A stretch of 6,091 nucleotides of DNA from positions 1 through 6,091 of the forward strand of contig DAOURU010000074.1 of NCBI GenBank assembly GCA_030627585.1, written 5' to 3'. The notes under the pieces are model-generated. The model ran no database searches, had not been told where the DNA came from, and saw nothing but the letters and a program-made list of their open reading frames with translations. This document shows, one piece after another, positions 1 to 5,674 of the stretch. The DNA is from Bacillota bacterium. GTDB taxonomy: Bacteria; Bacillota; DSM-12270; Thermacetogeniales; Thermacetogeniaceae. Numbering within the stretch: the stretch's first letter is position 1; the number at the start of each line of letters is the position of its first letter. The translations under genes and the position numbers were made by a program.

Positions 1-496
1 CTACCTTCCATATTTCGGACCTGAGTGGCTCTGGTAGAAACGGTATAGTTAGACTCAAAGCCTCGCGGGGAGTTATTGCTCCAGTTTCAAGAAAGCTGGG
101 CATAAAGTTGACCAGCACAGGTATTCCGTCAAAAAGGCTGGCCTGCCAGCGGCGGTATTCGTTTTGAAAAACCAGGTTCACAATAAATAAACCTGCTATA
201 AAAGCTATCATAGAAGCTAGCAGAGCAAGCACTCCCGACGATTTAAACATAAGCAGCAGAGTCAAAACCCCCAAGCCGCCGCCTATGATAACCCCGGTTT
301 TTATTACTTCTGTAAGAGTTTTGTTTAAAATGTCGTACATCTTCTGCTTTTTCCCGGATGTAAAGTAGTATTGAATTCCATCATGCACCTTTTCGGTAAT
401 GACAGCAGCCGGGCTTACGGCATACTCACCGGGTGAAAGAAACGCATACGCGAGAATGAACAGAGCTATAAATAAAAATAATCCAATGGCAAACAT
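1..496 (-). CDS. TadC-like pilus assembly membrane protein (type II secretion F family), partial at C-terminus
   Basis: The reading frame starts with ATG at 496-494 and stays open to the window edge, giving 165 codons; the C-terminal part lies outside. The start has a good ribosome site (AGAGAGG at 504-510, 7 nt spacing) and lies 15 nt after the tadB-like stop. The protein begins with a hydrophobic helix (about residues 2-20), then a polar stretch, then two adjacent hydrophobic segments (about 67-83 and 86-108). After these starts a type II secretion F-like domain, with W-Q-A-S-L-F-D-G-I-P and L-E-T-G-A-I-T-P-R-E-A. The same pattern (hydrophobic run, S/T-G-x-x-T-P-x, then P-F/D-P) occurs in the upstream TadB-like protein, so the two look like the usual TadB/TadC paralogue pair. 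Such proteins form the inner-membrane platform on which the CpaF ATPase acts. Family assignment is good; TadC rather than TadB is inferred from gene order. Confidence 0.8.
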   Translation of the reverse strand, partial: MFAIGLFLFIALFILAYAFLSPGEYAVSPAAVITEKVHDGIQYYFTSGKKQKMYDILNKTLTEVIKTGVIIGGGLGVLTLLLMFKSSGVLALLASMIAFIAGLFIVNLVFQNEYRRWQASLFDGIPVLVNFMPSFLETGAITPREALSLTIPFLPEPLRSEIWKV

Positions 497-511
497 TTAA
501 ATACCTCTCTT

Positions 512-1306
512 TCAAACCAAGTCTGAAGATTGGCTTATTTTTTTCGTCATAAAGATCAAACCCACGGTGATTGCAGAGGATATGCCCAGGACAACTTTGC
601 CGGATGGCTCCATAAACATATTTCTAAAAGAAGTCACGTCTAACAGTAGACCTGCTACCAATAACAGGATTACAACTATCCCTGCTATCTTTACTTCAAT
701 AAGGGATTTCTGCCTCTCGGTGTAAAGCCTATCTCTTTGCCGTAAGGCCAACCCGAAACGCTTTAACCCGCCGGCCGCCGCCCGGGGGCCTCCTGCCCTC
801 TCGGAGGCGGCCAAAATCGCCGCCGTGGCTTTAAATTCCGAGAATTCGTACTTTTCGCCCAGGGAGTCAAACATCTTTGGAAAAAACGCGTGAGGGTTAG
901 CTTTACGCCGTACCAGCATTTCATTTAATTCAGCCCCAAAGGGATCGGGAAACCTGCCGGCCATGGTGGAGATTACTTCCGGCGTTACCTGTCCTGCGGA
1001 AAACAAACCTGCCGAAGATACAATGAAGTCCTTTGCCATAGCTCTCAACCTGGCTTGCTTTCCGGCCTGTAAAGCATGCTGGATCCACTGCGGCAAAAAC
1101 CACCCTAAAAAACCCCAGGCCAGTCCGGCTAAAGGTGTTCCAAAGACAATTGAAGATAAAATAAACACCCCGGCAGCGCTTCCTGACGGGATGGCAAAAC
1201 GACTTACATAACTTCTAACCTGGCTAAGGTTAACCTCGGGCATCTCTCCGCCAGTAACGGTGTAAAAGAAAATGAATAGCGTTAAGAGTAAAAAAATAGT
1301 CAGCAT
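512..1306 (-). CDS. TadB-like pilus assembly membrane protein (type II secretion F family)
   Basis: A 264-residue integral membrane protein. The ATG start at 1306-1304 has GGAAGGG at 1314-1320 (7 nt spacing). This ribosome site touches the cpaF stop codon, so the two genes are probably translationally coupled. Hydrophobic segments appear at about residues 2-18, 42-75 (probably two helices), 206-223 and 238-254. The cytoplasmic part, about 85-200, fits the T2SF/GspF domain: G-L-F-S-A-G-Q-V-T-P-E and, later, A-A-I-L-A-A-S-E-R-A-G-G. This layout (helices, cytoplasmic helical domain, helices) is typical of TadB/TadC. With the TadC-like partner it should form the inner-membrane core of the Tad/Flp machine driven by the adjacent ATPase. 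It is somewhat shorter than many TadB proteins. A platform protein of a related type II/IV secretion or conjugation system cannot be excluded. Confidence 0.85.
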   Translation of the reverse strand: MLTIFLLLTLFIFFYTVTGGEMPEVNLSQVRSYVSRFAIPSGSAAGVFILSSIVFGTPLAGLAWGFLGWFLPQWIQHALQAGKQARLRAMAKDFIVSSAGLFSAGQVTPEVISTMAGRFPDPFGAELNEMLVRRKANPHAFFPKMFDSLGEKYEFSEFKATAAILAASERAGGPRAAAGGLKRFGLALRQRDRLYTERQKSLIEVKIAGIVVILLLVAGLLLDVTSFRNMFMEPSGKVVLGISSAITVGLIFMTKKISQSSDLV

Positions 1307-1319
1307 CTTTCATCCCTTC

Positions 1320-2666
1320 CTATTGAATATACTTCTCGGCGATATTTTCGTAATCCGGTTTTATTTTCGCGCCCCGGAAGGCCAAGGCAGCCAGTTTCTC
1401 TGGAGATACGGGGTTTTCATATATCCACCGACGGGTTTTGCCTCCGGATGCCCCAAACTCTTGAGTATCAAACCGGATAATTGTCCTGTAACCTTCGCCC
1501 GGCAAAACTTCCACAATTTCCATTAGAGTGCGCTTGCGCTGATCGCTAATAGTCTCCTTATCGAGAAAGATTACAAAATGGAACATGGAGGCGATAATCT
1601 CGTCAAGGAATTCCCGTGGCAGGTTGACGCCGCCGTCCATAAACATGCCCCACAAGCGCGTTCGCAAACTGTTTATGTCTCCGGCGTGGCCGGTGGTCCA
1701 AAACCCGCCGGAAGTGGAAGAAGCTATCTGAGAAGCGGCGATGATTTCTTTTGAGCGGATCTCTCCGACTATCGCCCTGTCGGGGTTGTTCCGGTTCATC
1801 GTCCGGCACAACTGGCTCATATCAACAATCGTCCGGTCACCGTAAGATACCTCCACCAGGTTTACTACGTTGTTAAGATTCGGCATGTACATCTCAAAGC
1901 TGGTTTCGGCTATAAACGTGCGCTCCATGGGGTCTATGTGAGTGCCCAAGGCCCGGAGAAACGTTGTCTTCCCCGAGTCGGTGCGCCCAAATACTCCAAT
2001 ATTGGCGTGCCCATGAACTAAGAGATCCACCAACAAATCAGCCGCAAACTGCGGCAGCATCCCAAACTCGACAAGCTTCTCTAAAGGCATAGGCGGCCTG
2101 GTGGTCGGCGATTTCCGAATAGTGACGGACACGCCCAAAGGCGATGTTTTAAAACCAACCACCGCTATGCGCGAGCCGTCCGCAAGCCAGGCGTCCACTA
2201 TGGAAGCGTCCTCAGTAAAAGGCCGGCCTACGTCCTCGCAGATTTTCTGGCAGTATCTCAATACTTCTTCGTTATCTTTAAAATACCGCTTCTCAGCAGG
2301 CCAAGGCCTCCCGTGCTTTCCATAAAACACTTTCGGCCCATCCTTGGAGGGGTTGATGAAGATTTCAGTTATTTCCTCCGCCCCCGGCCCGACGAAAAAT
2401 TCCTGCAAAACACCGTAGCCGGTGGCCTGCCCCATGATGGCACTCACTATATCGTCAGCTTCGGAGGGATGTACCAAGTTTTGCCGGGACAGCACGGTCT
2501 GACGGACTATGGCTTCCAGCGCGGCCCGGTCTTCGGCTAAAAAGGTTTTGCCCTGAAACAAATCCGGTCGTTTTCTCGATAACTGCGAAGCAATTTCATT
2601 GATGATTTTTTCCTTTTGGTTTTCGAGTACCAACATCCAGTCAGTACTTTCAAATTCTAATTTCAA
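1320..2666 (-). CDS. cpaF: CpaF/TadA-family secretion and pilus assembly ATPase (divergent motifs)
   Basis: A 448-residue hexameric-type secretion ATPase expected to power pilus assembly from the cytoplasmic face of the membrane. The visible motifs are Walker A G-R-T-D-S-G-K-T (227-234), an Asp-box-like I-A-E-T-S-F-E-M (252-259), Walker B N-P-D-R-A-I-V-G-E-I-R (294-304) and a His-box W-T-T-G-H-A-G-D (323-330). All occur in the CpaF/VirB11 order, after an N-terminal domain (about 60-200) with T-E-I-F-I-N-P and D-G-S-R-I-A-V. Several positions are unusual: Walker A is commonly GGTGSGKT, Walker B is commonly followed by RGGE (here R-S-K-E), and the His-box is commonly TTIHAN. The catalytic K, T, E and H are present, so activity is likely. 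The start is TTG at 2666-2664, supported by GGGAGG at 2675-2680 with 8 nt spacing. It is followed directly by the TadB/TadC-like genes. No FHA or TadZ-type domain is attached. Confidence 0.92.
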   Translation of the reverse strand: MKLEFESTDWMLVLENQKEKIINEIASQLSRKRPDLFQGKTFLAEDRAALEAIVRQTVLSRQNLVHPSEADDIVSAIMGQATGYGVLQEFFVGPGAEEITEIFINPSKDGPKVFYGKHGRPWPAEKRYFKDNEEVLRYCQKICEDVGRPFTEDASIVDAWLADGSRIAVVGFKTSPLGVSVTIRKSPTTRPPMPLEKLVEFGMLPQFAADLLVDLLVHGHANIGVFGRTDSGKTTFLRALGTHIDPMERTFIAETSFEMYMPNLNNVVNLVEVSYGDRTIVDMSQLCRTMNRNNPDRAIVGEIRSKEIIAASQIASSTSGGFWTTGHAGDINSLRTRLWGMFMDGGVNLPREFLDEIIASMFHFVIFLDKETISDQRKRTLMEIVEVLPGEGYRTIIRFDTQEFGASGGKTRRWIYENPVSPEKLAALAFRGAKIKPDYENIAEKYIQ

Positions 2667-2671
2667 AGCAA

Positions 2672-2680
2672 CTCCCTCCC
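2672..2680 (-). promoter_or_regulatory. Ribosome binding site that fixes the TTG start of cpaF
   Basis: The minus strand reads GGGAGGGAG, with the GGAGG core ending 8 nt before the TTG at 2666-2664. No ATG or GTG lies at a suitable distance. The next in-frame ATG is codon 11 and lacks a comparable site. The surrounding 64-nt gap (2667-2730) holds no convincing promoter or terminator, so cpaF is probably co-transcribed with the genes before it. Confidence 0.75.
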
Positions 2681-2730
2681 TGTATAATTAATTGATAAAA
2701 CCACTGCGGAAAAATCAGCCTTTTTTAAAA

Positions 2731-3204
2731 TTAACTAACCTGTACGGAAAAGGTAACCCTGCAGTCTTCTGACAGGGCCAATTTGATTCGTTCTTGCACG
2801 GCTTTTACAGCTTCCTCTTTGCGATTCCCAAGTATAATGGCCACCCTGTCATCTCCCCAGATCGTCCGATCACTGCCGCGTATATTCATTGCAACCCGTC
2901 TTCTTATTTCGTCGGTGAGGGGGCCGTTAAATTGGAGTAATATTGCAACCTCCTTCCTTTTTCGTCTGGGATATTTCCTAGACAAATTGCTATAAAACGC
3001 GTTTATCTCATCAGGACGCACGATATAATCGGCTACAGTACCATTATCGTTGGCTGTTATATTGCAAAAAGGCCATAGCGAAGCAAGTTTGTCCACGTTA
3101 CCCTCCACTTGTATGTTATAGTGTTTTACAGCTCCTTTAACACGGGTGGCGCCTACCCCTACCACTGCTGGTATTTCCATGAGCATTGAGAAAATCTTTT
3201 CCAC
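2731..3204 (-). CDS. Degenerate GGDEF-like protein, possible c-di-GMP receptor (inferred)
   Basis: A 157-residue soluble protein that I do not recognise as a named family. Residues 1-65 are unassigned. The C-terminal half (about 85-157) lines up by eye with the GGDEF domain encoded just upstream. V-A-I-L-L-Q-F-N-G resembles F-C-V-L-F-I-D-L-N-G; R-G-S-D then W-G-D-D-R-V-A-I-I-L resembles R-K-S-D then Y-G-G-D-E-F-V-V-V-L. E-E-A-V-K-A-V-Q-E-R-I resembles the A-E-R-I helix, and the end V-T-F-S-V matches V-K-L-S-V. The substrate-binding N-D-x-F-G-H segment and the GGDEF catalytic residues are missing, so cyclase activity is unlikely. R109-x-x-D112 could be a retained inhibitory-type c-di-GMP site. 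The GTG start at 3204-3202 follows the TAA of the upstream gene with no spacer and in the same frame. A G7 run at 3212-3218 is the likely ribosome site. ATG at 3186 or 3180 are alternative starts. The existence of the gene is well supported; its function is a hypothesis. Confidence 0.7.
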   Translation of the reverse strand: MEKIFSMLMEIPAVVGVGATRVKGAVKHYNIQVEGNVDKLASLWPFCNITANDNGTVADYIVRPDEINAFYSNLSRKYPRRKRKEVAILLQFNGPLTDEIRRRVAMNIRGSDRTIWGDDRVAIILGNRKEEAVKAVQERIKLALSEDCRVTFSVQVS

Positions 3205-3966
3205 TTATAATCCCCCCCTGGATTTTTTATCCTCGTACATTCTTCTATCAGCCTTCTTGATCAGACTTTCTGGAGTTTTTTCATCATTGGGATACATTGC
3301 CATACCTACTGATAATTTCACGCTTATACCTTCCGCCTTGAACGCTTCATTTTTTATCCTTTCAGCAATCCTTACTCCTTTATCAGACGTGGTTTCGCAT
3401 AAAACAACCACGAACTCGTCCCCTCCGTATCGACCCAGGAAATCGGACTTCCGCAGACAACTTCTAATTTTTGACCCAGTTTGCTTCAAAATGTCATCTC
3501 CCATCAAGTGCCCGAAAGTATCGTTAATCTTTTTAAAGCCGTTTAGATCGATAAAAAGAACGCAGAACATACAAAGACGGTTTATTTCCGCATTGATTTT
3601 TCTGTAGATCGCGCTTCTGTTTGGCAGACCTGTGAGGGTATCTATCAAAGATTGCTGCTGGATTGCTTCATATGCCCTGGCGTTTTCAACGGCCTGGGAG
3701 CAATATTGGCAAAGGGCATGGTGGTCAATTTGCCCTTTAGTGCTGCACAACGCAAGCCAATCACCAGCCTTCAACGGTATTACCACCATACCACTCTTAC
3801 TCGGACTTGTATCTAAATTAAAAAATTTCCCAGACTTGTACCCTATGATGTTTTTTTCATTACCCAAACGGATTAACACTTCTTCTGTATCCGTCACCTC
3901 CGCAATGTTTGGAAGGAGAAACTTAACTGTTTCGTACAACCCCGCGAGGGGTGGAAGTGGTAGCAC
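3205..3966 (-). CDS. Diguanylate cyclase with N-terminal GAF-like region and GGDEF domain
   Basis: A 253-residue protein predicted to make c-di-GMP from two GTP. The GGDEF domain spans about 105-250 and looks complete. It has D-x-L-T-G-L-P-N-R (109-117), metal-binding D140 in F-I-D-L-N-G-F-K, N148-D-T-F-G-H, G-D-D-I-L, the signature R-Y-G-G-D-E-F (179-185) and a final A-D-x-x-M-Y. The inhibitory I-site R172-K-S-D175 lies five residues before GGDEF, so product feedback is expected. Residues 1-100 show a small alpha/beta pattern that could be a short GAF-like sensor (tentative). No membrane segment or signal peptide is seen. The GTG start at 3966-3964 lies 44 nt inside the 3' end of the HD-GYP gene and is supported by a near-perfect Shine-Dalgarno site. 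The cyclase is therefore produced together with a phosphodiesterase, probably by coupled translation. Confidence 0.9.
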   Translation of the reverse strand: MLPLPPLAGLYETVKFLLPNIAEVTDTEEVLIRLGNEKNIIGYKSGKFFNLDTSPSKSGMVVIPLKAGDWLALCSTKGQIDHHALCQYCSQAVENARAYEAIQQQSLIDTLTGLPNRSAIYRKINAEINRLCMFCVLFIDLNGFKKINDTFGHLMGDDILKQTGSKIRSCLRKSDFLGRYGGDEFVVVLCETTSDKGVRIAERIKNEAFKAEGISVKLSVGMAMYPNDEKTPESLIKKADRRMYEDKKSRGGL

Positions 3967-5032
3967 CTAGCACTCCTCCTTTAGCTAATTCAAATATTTC
4001 TTCAGGGCGTATCAACCCGGAAATAACCAAATTTCTTTCGCGCATTAAGTCGATTTCTTCCCTTGAATTTAACAACTTAACGACTGGTCTGAGCGGCAGT
4101 TTCTTGTTTAACCTGCTGACAACACCTCGAAAACCATTGCTCAGCGCAACAAATGTTCCCACCGGATAAGGAACGATACACTTTAAAAAGGCGTCTAACA
4201 CCTTACAGTCAAACATTACATTGCCGGCAGCCATAATCATCTCATATGCCTCGTGCGGCGGCAGGGCTTCCCTATAAACCCTGTCAGTAGTAATTGCATT
4301 GTATACGTCGGCCACGGCACAAATAACTGACTTCTCATCGATCTTGTCGCCTTTCAAACCTCGCGGATATCCATTTCCGTCGTACTTCTCGTGATGATTT
4401 AATATAACGGAAGCGCTTTCAGGATCAATCTCGTCGCCGGACTCCAAGATTATTTTGTAACCGTACAGGGGGTGTTTTTTCATCTCTGCAAACTCAACGG
4501 GAGTCAGTTTACCAGGCTTGTTTAGTATCTCCGGCGGTACTCGGGATTTGCCAAGATCGTGCAATATACTCCCCACTCCTAGTCTCATGAGGGCCTCCCT
4601 TTTGTAACCCATCTGGATACCCATGGTCAGCGACAACACGCATACGTCAACCGAATGAGCGTAGGTGTACATATCTACCGAGCATATCTCCGTCAGATTT
4701 CCCACCACTCCTTTTCCGTTGAGAATTTCATCTACAATCATTTCTACTTTCTTTATTACTCTCTGGACGCTCGTTTGCCTGCTATTAAACGTCCACTCAC
4801 GCACTGTGTTCATTACATCTTGGCGCACCTCGTCCTCAAGAACTTCCCTGTATTCTTCGTCGATTTCCTTTGGCCCCTCCACGTCCACGGTCAAAACACC
4901 GCGTTGCCGCAGGGACATGATGTATTGTGCAGTTAGAACCACCCCTCTCTGCAGGAGCAGTTCTCCGTTCGGACCGAAAACAGGGCGCATAAGCTTCATG
5001 CCCGGTCGAATGTACTTTGTTGATAACTTCAA
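3923..5032 (-). CDS. HD-GYP domain c-di-GMP phosphodiesterase
   Basis: A 369-residue cytoplasmic protein predicted to hydrolyse c-di-GMP. Numbered from the chosen start, the HD-GYP domain covers about 115-290. Its expected metal and substrate motifs are present: H126 (Y-A-H-S-V-D), H158-D159-L-G-K, K-H187-P, H213-H214-E, D-G-N-G-Y-P (218-223) and A-D242-V-Y-N-A-I-T-T-D-R. The last motif usually reads D-V-Y/F-D-A; the second Asp is Asn here, a mild deviation. The N-terminus (about 1-55, I-R-P-G-M-K-L then L-L-L-Q-R-G-V-V-L-T) is the beta-rich module common in front of HD-GYP domains. A C-terminal extension contains P-V-G-T-F-V-A-L-S-N-G-F-R-G-V-V. The TTG at 5032-5030 is preferred because AAGGAGGT lies 7 nt upstream. 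A longer frame opens at TTG 5053, but this ribosome site would lie inside it. The gene follows a terminator and overlaps the GGDEF gene. Confidence 0.92.
   Translation of the reverse strand: MKLSTKYIRPGMKLMRPVFGPNGELLLQRGVVLTAQYIMSLRQRGVLTVDVEGPKEIDEEYREVLEDEVRQDVMNTVREWTFNSRQTSVQRVIKKVEMIVDEILNGKGVVGNLTEICSVDMYTYAHSVDVCVLSLTMGIQMGYKREALMRLGVGSILHDLGKSRVPPEILNKPGKLTPVEFAEMKKHPLYGYKIILESGDEIDPESASVILNHHEKYDGNGYPRGLKGDKIDEKSVICAVADVYNAITTDRVYREALPPHEAYEMIMAAGNVMFDCKVLDAFLKCIVPYPVGTFVALSNGFRGVVSRLNKKLPLRPVVKLLNSREEIDLMRERNLVISGLIRPEEIFELAKGGVLGATTSTPRGVVRNS
3975..3982 (-). promoter_or_regulatory. Ribosome binding site for the GGDEF gene, inside the HD-GYP gene
   Basis: The minus strand reads AAAGGAGG, complementary to the 16S rRNA 3' end, 8 nt before the GTG at 3966-3964. 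It lies within the last 60 nt of the HD-GYP coding region. This supports the overlapping GTG start rather than a later one, and suggests strong, coupled translation of the cyclase. Confidence 0.8.
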
Positions 5033-5039
5033 TACAATT

Positions 5040-5047
5040 ACCTCCTT
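5040..5047 (-). promoter_or_regulatory. Ribosome binding site that fixes the TTG start of the HD-GYP gene
   Basis: The minus strand reads AAGGAGGT, a full match to the anti-Shine-Dalgarno sequence, 7 nt before TTG 5032-5030. It excludes the upstream in-frame TTG at 5053-5051, which lies before this site and next to the terminator T-run. The N-terminus should therefore read M-K-L-S-T-K-Y. Confidence 0.8.
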
Positions 5048-5051
5048 CCCC

Positions 5052-5078
5052 AAAAAAAACCGGCTATAATGCCGGTTT
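5052..5078 (-). terminator. Intrinsic terminator after the pseudopilin genes
   Basis: On the minus strand AAACCGGC pairs with GCCGGTTT around a 6-nt loop ATTATA, giving an 8-bp perfect stem (5071-5078 with 5057-5064), followed by eight T (5052-5059). The last three stem pairs share bases with that T-run. The hairpin begins within the stop codon of the 198-aa gene and ends just before the HD-GYP ribosome site. It should end or attenuate transcription of the two small genes. No clear promoter is seen after it, so downstream genes may depend on read-through or on a promoter inside the upstream gene. Confidence 0.85.
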
Positions 5079-5674
5079 CAACCACTGCTGCCTTGCAGCA
5101 CAACTATTCCATTTTCAGTAATTCTTGCAGCCGCCCATCTCTTACAAGCCAAATCACTTCCAAACACCTTTTTGATATCTATGGTCACTTCTGCAATTGC
5201 TCCCGGAGACCCAAGGGTTATTTCCAATCCACCAGAGATAGAGAAAGTCCTTGGAAATCCTTCACCAGGTATTTCTACTTTGTTTAATTTCCCGTCCCTG
5301 TAGATATACTCGTAACCCGCGGGCTTTTTTTTCGCCTGCTGCCCGTTGTATATTATCAACGTGTACTCCGGCTGTCCGGTAAAAGCCGAGTATTTTTCCG
5401 GTTTGAGGTTTTTCTTCAGCTCGAGGTTTTCGCTTAATGTTCGCTCAAAGGCTTTTATCGCCTGTTGATATTCTATTTGAAGACTTTCTCTATCATATTG
5501 ACTAGCTGCCGCTTTTGCTGCTAAAGCCACCGATTTTTTTAGCACCACATCCCCAGCGGCCACACTCTGAGCAACTTCGACAATTACCATTAAAACGATA
5601 CAGAAAAGAACAATTAACGGTAATGCCACAATAATAGACCCGGATTCATTCCACAATTTTCTGGCTGACCGCAC
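5078..5674 (-). CDS. TadE/TadF/TadG-like pilus-associated protein with N-terminal membrane helix
   Basis: A 198-residue protein, probably anchored in the membrane with its C-terminal part outside. A short basic leader (R-S-A-R-K-L-W) and N-E-S-G (residues 9-12) precede a hydrophobic helix of about 14-36. This resembles pseudopilins cleaved after Gly by a prepilin peptidase, but position +5 is Ala (S-I-I-V-A) instead of the usual Glu, so processing is uncertain. Next comes an Ala-rich, probably helical region (about 40-85, S-V-A-L-A-A-K-A-A-A-S-Q-Y-D), then a beta-rich C-terminal domain. TadE/TadG-type proteins commonly have such a layout. The GTG start at 5674-5672 has AGGAG at 5684-5688 (9 nt spacing) and overlaps the previous gene by 29 nt, indicating coupled translation. 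It ends at the terminator. Role inferred: minor subunit or assembly factor of the Tad-like pilus. Confidence 0.72.
   Translation of the reverse strand: MRSARKLWNESGSIIVALPLIVLFCIVLMVIVEVAQSVAAGDVVLKKSVALAAKAAASQYDRESLQIEYQQAIKAFERTLSENLELKKNLKPEKYSAFTGQPEYTLIIYNGQQAKKKPAGYEYIYRDGKLNKVEIPGEGFPRTFSISGGLEITLGSPGAIAEVTIDIKKVFGSDLACKRWAAARITENGIVVLQGSSG

Noticed and set aside
2683..2688. TATAAT on the plus strand in the gap before cpaF
   Set aside because: No matching -35 box, and it would transcribe antisense into the 157-aa gene. The gap is AT-rich, so a chance match is likely.
2700..2730. A/T-runs after the 157-aa gene as a possible terminator
   Set aside because: No GC-rich stem precedes the T-rich stretch on the minus strand, so read-through into cpaF is expected.
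3146..3607. 153-codon open frame on the plus strand, opposite the GGDEF gene
   Set aside because: It is antisense to a clearly conserved GGDEF domain, shows no recognisable motif, and lies against the uniform direction of the locus.
5033..5053. Upstream TTG at 5053 as the HD-GYP start (seven extra residues)
   Set aside because: The strong ribosome site at 5040-5047 would lie inside this extension, and the start would abut the terminator T-run. TTG 5032 fits the site spacing.
4665..5069. 134-codon open frame on the plus strand, opposite the HD-GYP gene and terminator
   Set aside because: The translation is low-complexity (rich in Ser and Thr), has no motif, and is antisense to a well-supported HD-GYP gene.
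5085..5101. Short inverted repeat (GCTGC/GCAGC around a 3-nt loop) near the end of the 198-aa gene
   Set aside because: It is a 5-bp stem within coding sequence without a T-run of its own; the real terminator lies next to it.
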